Of a stretch of DNA of 20,871 bases, positions 1 to 5,906 are shown in pieces (position 1 is the stretch's first letter; each line of letters starts with the position of its first letter). Under the pieces are notes generated by a model. That model ran no database searches. It worked only from the letters and a program-made list of their open reading frames with translations, and was not told the origin of the DNA. Position numbers and translations under genes: made by a program. Source of the DNA: Bacteroidales bacterium UBA1756 (GTDB taxonomy: Bacteria; Bacteroidota; Bacteroidia; Bacteroidales; WCHB1-69); assembly GCA_002314795.1 (NCBI GenBank), contig DCHI01000047.1, forward strand, positions 1 to 20,871. Direction: 5' to 3'.

Positions 1-25
1 AAAAAATGTGCGGAAAACAGGAAAA

Positions 26-102
26 GGAGTTTCACTCCATAAATTTCAATAAAAAACGGAGTTATACTCCATAAATTTCAATAAAAACTGGAGTTGCATT
101 CC
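26..102 (+). repeat. Three 32-bp tandem palindromic repeats upstream of the AAA ATPase
   Basis: Three units start at 26, 58 and 90, an exact 32-bp period. Each begins with a 13-bp palindrome, GGAGT-N3-ACTCC (26-38, 58-70, 90-102). The 3-nt centre differs each time (TTC, TAT, TGC), while the arms are kept except for one change in the third unit (ATTCC) that still allows a G-U pair in RNA. The spacer after units 1 and 2 is almost identical (ATAAATTTCAATAAAAA). The third unit lies just upstream of the -7 box at 112-119, so the palindromes could be operator sites for this gene. That role is inferred. Confidence 0.85.
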
Positions 103-111
103 ATTTTTTAC

Positions 112-119
112 TATTTTTG
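112..119 (+). promoter_or_regulatory. -7 promoter box of the DUF4143 ATPase gene
   Basis: TATTTTTG fits the Bacteroidota -7 consensus TAnnTTTG. A TTG at 94-96, inside the third palindromic repeat, is the only -33-like element nearby, and its spacing is short. Transcription from here would leave a leader of only about 10 nt before the ATG at 136. Confidence 0.55.
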
Positions 120-135
120 CAAACAAAAATACACT

Positions 136-1287
136 ATGATAAAAAGGCATCTAACAAATGACAACTTTCTGAATGAGAGCTATTTTCTTTTTGGCGCAAG
201 GCAGACAGGAAAATCCACTTTGCTGTTGGAACTCTTTCCTAACGCAACATTTTACGATTTGTTAGAGAACAACACTTTTGAACGCTTGCAACGCAATCCA
301 TCATTGCTAAGACAAGACCTTGAAATGCTTGAACCCGGATCCTTAGTCATCATTGATGAAATACAAAATTTGCCAGAGCTTCTCAACGAAGTTCAGTGGC
401 TGATGGTTCGCAAAGGGCATCGTTTTATTCTTAGCGGTTCAAGTGCACGAAAATTGCGCCGTGGTGGGGTGAATTTGCTCGGAGGCCGTGCATTGCTACA
501 AACACTTTATCCTTTTATCAGCAATGAAATTCCTGATTTTGACATAGTTAAAGCAGTCAACCAGGGTATGCTCCCGCGTCATTATCTTGCCAATGAAAAA
601 AATTATTGGGAACTGTTGCAAGCATACGTTTCCATCTATCTGAAAGAGGAAATCAAAGCGGAATCATTAGTTCGAAATCTCTCCACATTCAATCGTTTTC
701 TTGAAGCCGCCGCACTTACAGACGGAGAAATGGTCAATTATAACAATATTGCTACGGACTGCGGCGTAGATGCCAAGACAGCAAAAGAGTATTTTTCTAT
801 TTTGGAAGAAACCTTAATAGGATATATGCTCCCTGCTTACACAAAGACTGTCAAAAGGAAAATTCGCCAGTCACCAAAATTCTATTTTTTTGACGTATCC
901 ATTCCCAACTATCTATTAGGGAGACGGATGATGCAGCCAGGGACAGACAGCTTCGGACACGCATTTGAACATTTGATTATTCAAGAATTAATTGCATTTA
1001 TGGGATATAGCAGAATGCAAAACGCTTTGTCCTATTGGCATACATACAACGGATACGAGGTCGATGCTGTGTTAGGAGATGCGGAAGTCGCCATTGAAAT
1101 AAAGGGGACTAAAGAAGTGCAATCACGACATTTGCACGGATTGAAAGCATTTAAGGAAGAGCACGCTGGCGCACGGCTTATTGCAGTCTCACTCGATCCT
1201 AATCCCCGCTTGATGAACGGCGTGGAAATAATGCCCGCCACCTATTTCCTCAACCAACTGTGGACGGGAAAAATCTTTTCTGTGTAA
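136..1287 (+). CDS. AAA-family ATPase with C-terminal DUF4143 domain
   Basis: A 383-residue P-loop ATPase of the common Bacteroidota family that pairs an N-terminal AAA domain with a DUF4143 domain. Walker A is GARQTGKST (residues 20-28) and Walker B is LVIIDE (70-75). A sensor-like SGSSARKLRRG follows at about 100-110. The C-terminal half carries E308-V-D310 followed by E321-I-K323, which resembles a PD-(D/E)XK nuclease core; this resemblance is known for the family, but activity is not shown. An upstream in-frame ATG at 94 exists. The start at 136 is preferred because MIKRH matches family N-termini and because 94 lies within the palindromic repeat and upstream of the -7 box. The cellular role of this family is unclear. 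The gene stands alone and converges on the repeat region downstream. Confidence 0.85.
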   Translation: MIKRHLTNDNFLNESYFLFGARQTGKSTLLLELFPNATFYDLLENNTFERLQRNPSLLRQDLEMLEPGSLVIIDEIQNLPELLNEVQWLMVRKGHRFILSGSSARKLRRGGVNLLGGRALLQTLYPFISNEIPDFDIVKAVNQGMLPRHYLANEKNYWELLQAYVSIYLKEEIKAESLVRNLSTFNRFLEAAALTDGEMVNYNNIATDCGVDAKTAKEYFSILEETLIGYMLPAYTKTVKRKIRQSPKFYFFDVSIPNYLLGRRMMQPGTDSFGHAFEHLIIQELIAFMGYSRMQNALSYWHTYNGYEVDAVLGDAEVAIEIKGTKEVQSRHLHGLKAFKEEHAGARLIAVSLDPNPRLMNGVEIMPATYFLNQLWTGKIFSV

Positions 1288-1295
1288 GAAAATCC

Positions 1296-1518
1296 CTACC
1301 ACTTGGCACCGCCGCCGAATCCGCCGAACGTTCCGGAAGAATGGCCACCGCCAAAGCCACGGCCCCTATCACCGGCGCTCCCGCGAAACGGACCAAGCGT
1401 GCCAATGCCATTTTCTTGGCGGCCTCCACCATTAACACACTGGCACCTAACCCAACAACGCCGTTTGCACCGCAGCATTTACATCCACATCAGATTGAGC
1501 CCGTTTCATTTTGTTCAT
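1296..1518 (-). pseudogene. Possible relic of a glycine-rich (TPM/YgcG-like) protein end
   Basis: Read on the reverse strand, the last 25 or so codons give a Gly-rich tail ending GGFGGGAKW followed by TAG (1296-1298). This resembles the Gly/Ser-rich tails of TPM-domain (YgcG-like) membrane proteins. Upstream, the frame is closed by a TAA just before codon 1 of a 60-codon open stretch, and no TPM domain or membrane segment can be read in any single frame. A 23-codon ORF starting at 1518 behind the promoter-like box at 1551-1558 is in a different frame and stops at 1447. This could be a frameshifted remnant or chance low-complexity sequence. Confidence 0.3.
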
Positions 1519-1550
1519 AGCACGTTGCTGACCCTCTTCTTTGGCAGCGG

Positions 1551-1558
1551 CAAAAGTA
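1551..1558 (-). promoter_or_regulatory. Reverse-strand -7-like box without an intact gene
   Basis: TACTTTTG on the reverse strand fits TAnnTTTG. The only ORF directly behind it is 23 codons long (1518-1447). It may be the leftover promoter of the decayed gene, or chance. Confidence 0.3.
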
Positions 1559-1650
1559 CTACAATGCATCGAAGAAAATGCTCCAATAACGAACTTTTAA
1601 CAATTTTTTGCGCGCATTTCCCAATGATTACTACTAATAAAAACTGTCAC

Positions 1651-1688
1651 CGCACTGCCCCTTCCGTTCCTTCGTTTCTCAGTTCCTT
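1651..1688 (+). repeat. 38-bp direct repeat, copy 1
   Basis: This stretch is identical over 38 bp to 2024-2061. It starts CGCACTGCCC and ends inside the TTCTCAGT/TCCTT octanucleotide motif. The two copies flank the heptanucleotide array and the GC-rich structured block, so the block may have been duplicated or inserted between them. Confidence 0.8.
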
Positions 1689-1720
1689 AGTATCACCCCT
1701 CTTCATACTCCCCTCTTCAT

Positions 1721-1797
1721 ACTTCCTACTTCCTACTTCATACTTCCTACTTCATACTTCTTACTTCTTACTTCTTACTTCCTACTTCTTACTTTCT
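1721..1797 (+). repeat. Heptanucleotide tandem array (ACTTCNT x11)
   Basis: Eleven consecutive 7-bp units of the form ACTTCCT, ACTTCAT or ACTTCTT (the last is ACTTTCT), preceded by degenerate CTTCATA units from about 1701. The same motif family forms a second array at 13981-14078, read on the opposite strand. It is non-coding here, although it creates a spurious reading frame with a repeating SYFLL pattern. Confidence 0.9.
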
Positions 1798-1806
1798 ACT
1801 TTTTTT

Positions 1807-1893
1807 GGGCGTTCCGGCTCCCGTTGGTCGCCGTCGGGCTTTCAGCACTAACTTCGCGCTTCGCGCTCGTAAATGTGCTTCAATCCCTAACGC
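1807..1893 (+). repeat. Candidate structured interspersed element (GGGCGTT...CCCTAACGC)
   Basis: The ends can pair (GCGTT 1809-1813 with AACGC 1889-1893). Inside, CGGC (1815-1818) pairs with GCCG (1830-1833), and AGCAC (1844-1848) with GTGCT (1875-1879), the latter capped by GCGC-TTC-GCGC (1856-1866). This gives a three-way-junction-like fold. The layout GGGCGTT, TCGGGCTTTC, CAATCCCTAACGC resembles short intergenic repeats I associate with Bacteroidota genomes; that is from memory and was not searched. Its function and mobility are unknown. Confidence 0.45.
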
Positions 1894-1954
1894 ACCCCGC
1901 ACTGCGCCCTGTCGGGCTTGTACGGGGTTACTGAGGTGCAGCCCTTTCAGGGCT
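1894..1954 (+). repeat. GC-rich hairpins next to the structured element
   Basis: ACCCCG (1894-1899) can pair with CGGGGT (1923-1928), enclosing GCCC/GGGC (1906-1909 with 1914-1917). A second compact hairpin has arms AGCCCT (1940-1945) and AGGGCT (1949-1954) with a TTC loop, a shape typical of REP-like intergenic repeats. The motif CACCCCGCACTGC occurs at 1893-1905 and again at 2019-2031. Confidence 0.4.
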
Positions 1955-2023
1955 TATCCAGCGGACAACCTTCCTCTACCCACACGCTTCGTCACCCCAT
2001 CCTGTAGTGCAGCGTGCTCACCC

Positions 2024-2061
2024 CGCACTGCCCCTTCCGTTCCTTCGTTTCTCAGTTCCTT
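2024..2061 (+). repeat. 38-bp direct repeat, copy 2
   Basis: Identical over 38 bp to 1651-1688. Its end merges into the octanucleotide array. Confidence 0.8.
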
Positions 2062-2104
2062 CGTTTCTCAGTTTCTTCGTTTCTTAGTTTCTTAGTTTCT
2101 CAGT
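2033..2104 (+). repeat. Octanucleotide tandem array (TTCTYMGT-like x9)
   Basis: Nine 8-bp units in exact register from 2033: CCTTCCGT, TCCTTCGT, TTCTCAGT, TCCTTCGT, TTCTCAGT, TTCTTCGT, TTCTTAGT, TTCTTAGT, TTCTCAGT. The last two units overlap the 3' end of the reverse-strand radical SAM gene and supply its last codons and its TAA stop. Confidence 0.85.
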
Positions 2105-3063
2105 CCATAAATCCGGACGGTTTTGAATCTTTGCTGCAACATTTTACGATTGGCGCCGCCATAACCGACCGCGTAATTGATTTCTTCGGACGGGACTGCC
2201 ACCTCAAAATGTTCTCCGGACGTTTCATCGGCAAGCTTTTCCAGACGACGACGCCACCGTTCCGTCAGGACGAGTTCCTTGAAAGAGATGTGGAACGGGC
2301 CAGCTAAAAGCTGACTCCCGTCGCGCAATCCTTCCGATGGATGAAGTCCGACGCGAAGTACCGTAACTCCCGCCGACTCAAAAAGATCCAGCGCCGCCAA
2401 ACTCCAATCCACCGCCGTTTCAATGGAGAGCGGTTCGTAACGTCCCGACTCGTACAGACGTGCCAGCGGCGTATCACGCACCACGAGGGTGGGATAAATG
2501 CGCGTGCATTCTGCTCCCAAGTCAATGATTTTCTGTGCCGTAGCCATCGTCCGCTGCTTGGTATCGAAAGGAAGACCGACCATCATCTGCAAACCGAGTT
2601 GGAATCCATAGTCGCGCACCAACGAAGCCGCCCGCTCCACACACGCCACCGTATGTCCGCGTCCGGAATGACGAAGCACCTCCTCGTCCAAAGACTGTGC
2701 GCCCAACTCTACCGTTCCAACGCCGTGCCGACGCAGGTTCTCCAAAATTTCCGGAGTGATGTAGTCCGGACGCGTCGATAACTGCACCTCCTTCACAAGT
2801 CCTCTTTCAATATAAGGAAGCACCACATCCAAATAGTGATTCTGCTCATCAATGGACATTCCCGTGAAAGTTCCACCAAAAAAAGCGACTTTTTTCTCCG
2901 ATTGTTCTGGAAACGTTTTCAAATAAGCCTGAATGGTATTTTCAATATCTTCTTTATCAATGGTTTGAGAACAATTTGTAATATGATATTGATTACAATA
3001 GATGCAGCGAAACGGACAAGCCCTTTCAGGAATAAAAATCGGAATCGTATAGTGCGTTTTCAT
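2092..3063 (-). CDS. Elp3-like radical SAM protein
   Basis: A 323-residue radical SAM enzyme. The [4Fe-4S]/SAM cysteine motif is C16-PFR-C20-IY-C23, after an N-terminal IPIFIP that is typical of the short bacterial Elp3-like radical SAM group. A GGTFTG motif (about residues 64-69) matches the glycine-rich SAM-binding strand. There is no Elp3 acetyltransferase domain, and the C-terminal part is shared with uncharacterised relatives, so the substrate is unknown. The family is annotated as elongator protein 3/MiaB/NifB-like. The gene is monocistronic with a short leader from the box at 3080-3087. Its last codons (L-R-N-stop) fall in the octanucleotide array, so the native C-terminus may have been replaced or trimmed. 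No terminator is visible. Confidence 0.85.
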   Translation of the reverse strand: MKTHYTIPIFIPERACPFRCIYCNQYHITNCSQTIDKEDIENTIQAYLKTFPEQSEKKVAFFGGTFTGMSIDEQNHYLDVVLPYIERGLVKEVQLSTRPDYITPEILENLRRHGVGTVELGAQSLDEEVLRHSGRGHTVACVERAASLVRDYGFQLGLQMMVGLPFDTKQRTMATAQKIIDLGAECTRIYPTLVVRDTPLARLYESGRYEPLSIETAVDWSLAALDLFESAGVTVLRVGLHPSEGLRDGSQLLAGPFHISFKELVLTERWRRRLEKLADETSGEHFEVAVPSEEINYAVGYGGANRKMLQQRFKTVRIYGLRN

Positions 3064-3079
3064 CGAAAAAAATGAGGCG

Positions 3080-3087
3080 CAAACATA
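3080..3087 (-). promoter_or_regulatory. -7 promoter box of the radical SAM gene
   Basis: TATGTTTG on the reverse strand fits TAnnTTTG and lies 17-24 bp upstream of the ATG at 3063, which implies a very short leader. No well-placed -33 TTG was found. Confidence 0.5.
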
Positions 3088-3158
3088 CTAAAAATCACAA
3101 CGCGAACGATGGAAAGTCACACCGAAACTACGCCTGCAAATAAATTCAAAAACGATTG

Positions 3159-3188
3159 TTGATTTATTGAAAAAACAATGTAAATTTG
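3159..3188 (+). promoter_or_regulatory. Promoter of the TPR-ribH-fmt operon
   Basis: A TTG (3159-3161) and a TAAATTTG -7 box (3181-3188) are separated by 19 bp, the usual Bacteroidota spacing. The ATG follows at 3216. Confidence 0.7.
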
Positions 3189-3215
3189 CGGCCTTAAAAT
3201 TTAATACGTAAAAAA

Positions 3216-3923
3216 ATGGCAAATACTGAAAAATTAGGCGCTAAGCAAGAAATCGAAGGTCAGGTAAGTGAAAAAAAATGGATTGCTTTTTACAAAAAAA
3301 ATGAAAAAGTAATTTACGGTGTACTCATCGGCATCCTCGTTGTCGCCGTACTGATTATTGCAATTTATAAATTCGTCATCGTTCCCAAGAACCAAAAGGC
3401 AGCTGAAGCCATCCTCGCTCCTATTGAACAATACGCCATCGGTTTGAGCACCGGCGACTCTCTTTCATTTGCTACCGCATTGGAAGGCGATGAAGAAAAC
3501 GACGGTTTCCTTACCATCATTGACGATTATAGCAGCACCAAAGCCGCTAATACCGCAAAATATTATGCAGCATTGTGTTATGTTCAACAACACAACACGG
3601 ACGAAGCTCTTGAAATGTTGTTGAAATACAAAAAGAATGACGATTACGTTTGGTATTCTGCACAAATGTTGATTGCTGACTTGTACGACGAGCAAGGCGA
3701 TGTTGAAAACGCAAAGAAATATTACAAACACGCCATCAAGGGACATACCGATTTGGTTGCTCCTGTCGCTTCCTTCAAATTAGGTATGCTTTTCGAACGC
3801 GAAGGCAACTGGGAAGAAGCTTACAACAATTATCAATATGTTGAAGACAACTACTACGAAAGATTTACCGAAATGGGCGTTTCCAAATATCTTGAACGTG
3901 CCAAAATCAAAGCCGGCAAATAA
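3216..3923 (+). CDS. Membrane-anchored tetratricopeptide repeat protein
   Basis: A 235-residue protein with a short basic cytoplasmic N-terminus, one membrane segment (about residues 32-55, rich in V, I and L) and a soluble C-terminal part made of TPR-like helical pairs. A clear TPR-like unit is around 155-175 (ADLYDEQGDVENAKKYYKHA) and another around 188-208 (KLGMLFEREGNWEEAYNNY). The layout resembles YfgM-type periplasmic TPR proteins, which interact with secretion or outer-membrane chaperone systems. That parallel is structural only, and the partner is unknown. It is the first gene of an operon and its TAA stop overlaps the ATG of ribH by one base (3923), which implies translational coupling. 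A TPR gene next to ribH is a common Bacteroidota arrangement. Confidence 0.85.
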   Translation: MANTEKLGAKQEIEGQVSEKKWIAFYKKNEKVIYGVLIGILVVAVLIIAIYKFVIVPKNQKAAEAILAPIEQYAIGLSTGDSLSFATALEGDEENDGFLTIIDDYSSTKAANTAKYYAALCYVQQHNTDEALEMLLKYKKNDDYVWYSAQMLIADLYDEQGDVENAKKYYKHAIKGHTDLVAPVASFKLGMLFEREGNWEEAYNNYQYVEDNYYERFTEMGVSKYLERAKIKAGK

Positions 3924-4423
3924 TGAAGAAAAAAGAGAATCTTTCTGATATTTCCATATTAAAAAACTCCAATAATGCCAATTGTAAAATTGGCATTATT
4001 GTCAGTATGTGGAACGAACAAGTCACCTCTGCCCTTGAAAAAGGGGCGATGGAAACACTTTTGGAAGGCGGCGTTTCCCCAAAAAACATTCTGACCTTTC
4101 ACGTCCCCGGCAGTTTCGAACTCCCGTCCGCAGCAGCAATGCTACTGGATGCCAACGAAGAAATCGACGCCGTTGTATGCCTCGGCTGCATCATTCAAGG
4201 AGAAACCCGCCATTTTGAATTTATTTCCAACGCTGTAGCTAACGGAATTGCCAAAGTGGGCATTGAATACACCGTTCCCGTTATTTTCGGCGTACTGACC
4301 TGCAACACGGCAGAACAGGCGGAAGATCGTTCGGGCGGCAAGCACGGAAACAAGGGCGTTGAAGCGGCGGCCTCCTGCCTGCAAATGTTACAGACGCAAC
4401 GCGAAATGCACAACCGTCGTTAA
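3923..4423 (+). CDS. ribH: 6,7-dimethyl-8-ribityllumazine synthase
   Basis: A 166-residue lumazine synthase, the penultimate step of riboflavin synthesis. It condenses 5-amino-6-ribitylaminouracil with 3,4-dihydroxy-2-butanone 4-phosphate and usually acts as a cytoplasmic icosahedral or pentameric assembly. Visible motifs are the substrate-binding SMWNEQ (28-33), PGSFELP (62-68), GCIIQGETRHFEF (88-100) with the catalytic-type His97, and the phosphate-binding VLTCNTAEQAEDR region (124-136) followed by GGKHGNKG. Length and motifs indicate an active enzyme. The start ATG overlaps the upstream TPR stop. Codons 16-26 form a perfect 14-bp inverted repeat (see 3969-4000). The other rib genes are not in the window and no FMN riboswitch is visible. 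Confidence 0.95.
   Translation: MKKKENLSDISILKNSNNANCKIGIIVSMWNEQVTSALEKGAMETLLEGGVSPKNILTFHVPGSFELPSAAAMLLDANEEIDAVVCLGCIIQGETRHFEFISNAVANGIAKVGIEYTVPVIFGVLTCNTAEQAEDRSGGKHGNKGVEAAASCLQMLQTQREMHNRR
3969..4000 (+). other. Perfect 14-bp hairpin with GTAA loop inside ribH
   Basis: CAATAATGCCAATT (3969-3982) and AATTGGCATTATTG (3987-4000) are exact reverse complements around a 4-nt GTAA loop. In RNA this is a 14-bp stem with a GNRA-type tetraloop, starting 47 nt into the ribH coding sequence. It encodes NNANCKIGII, the junction between the variable N-terminus and the conserved core. No T-run follows, so it is not a standard terminator. Confidence 0.85.
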
Positions 4424-4464
4424 GCGATAACCATTTCTTTTTCAACCTTCAACACACAGCAAAA

Positions 4465-5421
4465 ATGAAGATAGTTTTTATGGGCACGCCGGATTTTGCG
4501 GTGGCCACATTGGATGCAATTTGTAAAGCCGGACACGAAGTTGCCGCCGTGGTTACAACTCCCGACAAGCCCTCCGGACGAGGCCTCAAACTCACTCCAT
4601 CCGCTGTAAAGGTTTATGCTACTGAAAATAACCTCCGCGTTTTACAACCCGAAAAACTCAAAGCAGAGCCGTTTGTAGAACAGTTGCGCGAAATCAATGC
4701 CGACGTGTTCGTCGTGGTCGCTTTCCGAATGCTCCCGGAAGTGGTGTTCACAATGCCCCGTTGTGGAACATTCAACGTTCACGCATCGCTGCTGCCCAAT
4801 TATCGTGGCGCCGCCCCCATTCACCACGCCGTGATGAACGGAGAAACAAAAACCGGAGTCACTACTTTCTTCCTTGACAAACAGATTGATACAGGGGACA
4901 TTATCGATGCCATCGAGGTTCCCATTCGCCCCGATGAAACAACCGGAGAACTTTATGACGAATTGATGGCAAAAGGAGCCGAACTCGCGGTGAAAACCTT
5001 GGCAAGCATTGCGGACGGCACCGTCACAACCCATCCGCAGCCAGCCATTCCGGCCGACCAACTCAAACCGGCACCCAAGATTTTCAAAGAAGACACCCTG
5101 ATTGATTGGACACTTTCCAGTCAACAGATTTTTAACAAAATCAGAGGGCTTGCACCCTACCCGGGCGCGTGCACACACATCCAAACAAAAGACGGGCGCG
5201 AAGAAATCATCAAAATATTTGAAGCCCAAATCATTTCGTCTGAAAGCACGCATTTAGAACCCGGAACCATCACCATCCAGTCTTCCAAAACTTTCACTAT
5301 TTCAACAAGTAATGGAGCAATTCTTGTCAAAAATATTCAGTTCCCTGGCAAATCGAGGTTGGATATTGAGCTGTTTTTGAGAGGATTTCACCCCGACAAC
5401 TATTTTTTGAAAGTCTATTAA
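4465..5421 (+). CDS. fmt: Methionyl-tRNA formyltransferase
   Basis: A 318-residue Fmt, which transfers a formyl group from 10-formyltetrahydrofolate to initiator Met-tRNA in the cytoplasm. The N-terminal Rossmann-type domain begins MKIVFMGTPDFAV. The catalytic triad residues are N104 and H106 (NVHASLLPNYRGAAPI) and D142 (QIDTGDI); the His-to-Asp spacing matches the family. The SGRGLKLTPSAVK stretch (37-49) corresponds to the tRNA-binding loop. The C-terminal OB-like domain starts at about residue 205 and is complete. Fmt lies 41 bp after ribH on the same strand with no terminator between, so it probably belongs to the TPR-ribH operon. Its usual partner def is not seen here. Confidence 0.95.
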   Translation: MKIVFMGTPDFAVATLDAICKAGHEVAAVVTTPDKPSGRGLKLTPSAVKVYATENNLRVLQPEKLKAEPFVEQLREINADVFVVVAFRMLPEVVFTMPRCGTFNVHASLLPNYRGAAPIHHAVMNGETKTGVTTFFLDKQIDTGDIIDAIEVPIRPDETTGELYDELMAKGAELAVKTLASIADGTVTTHPQPAIPADQLKPAPKIFKEDTLIDWTLSSQQIFNKIRGLAPYPGACTHIQTKDGREEIIKIFEAQIISSESTHLEPGTITIQSSKTFTISTSNGAILVKNIQFPGKSRLDIELFLRGFHPDNYFLKVY

Positions 5422-5468
5422 TATTTTCAATTATCTAATTATCAATACTTTATATTTTTTAAAGATTT

Positions 5469-5502
5469 TTTTTCGTTTTTTTTGAAAAAAATGAACGAAA
5501 AA
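5469..5502 (+). terminator. Weak AT-rich hairpin after fmt
   Basis: TTTTTCGTT (5469-5477) and AACGAAAAA (5494-5502) are exact inverted repeats around a T-run/A-run loop. It could end the fmt transcript, or act as an operator, because it touches the -33 TTG (5505) of the HU promoter. The low GC content makes termination uncertain. Confidence 0.3.
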
Positions 5503-5504
5503 CC

Positions 5505-5534
5505 TTGTAAATATCAAAATATCTGCTACTTTTG
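5505..5534 (+). promoter_or_regulatory. Promoter of the HU gene
   Basis: TTG (5505-5507), a 19-bp spacer and the -7 box TACTTTTG (5527-5534) form a near-ideal Bacteroidota promoter. The leader to the ATG at 5577 is about 35 nt and A/T-rich, with no Shine-Dalgarno sequence, as expected for this phylum. Confidence 0.75.
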
Positions 5535-5576
5535 CGCTGGTAAAAGTTAATAATAACCACTTAAAATTATTTAAAA

Positions 5577-5843
5577 ATGAACAAAGCAGAATTAATTGAT
5601 GCCATCGCTGAAAAAGCTGGCTTGCAAAAAGTAGAAGCTAAGAAAGCTCTCGAAGCTTATGTAGCAGTTACCGCTGAAACCCTCAAAGCTGGCGATAAGA
5701 TTTCTCTCGTTGGCTTCGGTACATTCTCTGTCAGCAAACGCGCTGAAAGAAAAGGCCGTAACCCGCAAACCAAAGAAGAAATGATGATTCCCGCAAAGAA
5801 CGTCGTTAAATTCAAAGCTGGTTCAGAATTGGGCAACCTCTAA
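5577..5843 (+). CDS. hup: HU-family DNA-binding protein
   Basis: An 88-residue histone-like protein of normal HU length (about 90). HU dimers bend and compact DNA in the nucleoid. The N-terminal MNKAELIDAIAEKAGL forms the helical dimerisation part. GFGTFSVSKRAERKGRNPQT (47-66) is the HU signature leading into the beta-arm, which carries the conserved RNPQT tip. The C-terminal part AKNVVKFKAGSELGNL is complete. The gene has its own strong promoter and an intrinsic terminator and appears monocistronic. Its base use is typical of a highly expressed gene, with frequent GCT, AAA and GAA codons. Confidence 0.95.
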   Translation: MNKAELIDAIAEKAGLQKVEAKKALEAYVAVTAETLKAGDKISLVGFGTFSVSKRAERKGRNPQTKEEMMIPAKNVVKFKAGSELGNL

Positions 5844-5858
5844 AATACAATATTTTAG

Positions 5859-5889
5859 AAAAAAAAGCCCCAGTAATGGGGCTTTTTTT
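5859..5889 (+). terminator. Rho-independent terminator after HU
   Basis: The stem AAAAAAGCCCC (5861-5871) / GGGGCTTTTTT (5878-5888) has a 6-nt loop AGTAAT and ends in a T-run. It lies just after the HU stop codon. The A-tract on the left arm would allow it to work on the reverse strand as well. A second small palindrome, CTAAAATA/TATTTTAG (5840-5858), includes the stop codon. Confidence 0.9.
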
Positions 5890-5906
5890 ATGAAAAACAA
5901 TCACCT

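Larger units (their letters stand above)
1288..2091. other. 800-bp non-coding region made of repeats and gene debris
   Basis: No convincing gene lies between the convergent ATPase and radical SAM genes. In order, the region holds a possible decayed reverse-strand gene (1296-1518), an orphan reverse -7 box (1551-1558), the first copy of a 38-bp direct repeat (1651-1688), a heptanucleotide array (1721-1797), a GC-rich block with several potential stems (1807-2031), and the start of an octanucleotide array (2033-2104). The open frames here read through simple repeats and are not credible proteins. Confidence 0.75.

Noticed and set aside
26..102. Possible CRISPR array
   Set aside because: The three units follow each other with near-identical spacers, so there are no unique spacer sequences; no cas genes are present.
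1303..1851. 182-codon open frame on the + strand
   Set aside because: Much of it is a translation of the 7-bp array, giving a repeating SYFLL pattern, plus Pro-rich readout of the antisense of the Gly-rich relic. No family resemblance.
1805..2095. Open frames of 96-97 codons across the structured block and octamer array
   Set aside because: They read through hairpins and simple repeats, with no plausible start context or protein features.
3189..3968. FMN riboswitch controlling ribH
   Set aside because: The ribH start is fused to the upstream TPR gene and the operon leader (3189-3215) is too short for an aptamer; no RFN-like motifs were seen.
4642..5253. 203-codon frame antisense to fmt
   Set aside because: It is a shadow frame of a well-conserved gene; Cys/Gly/His-rich composition comes from the fmt codons.
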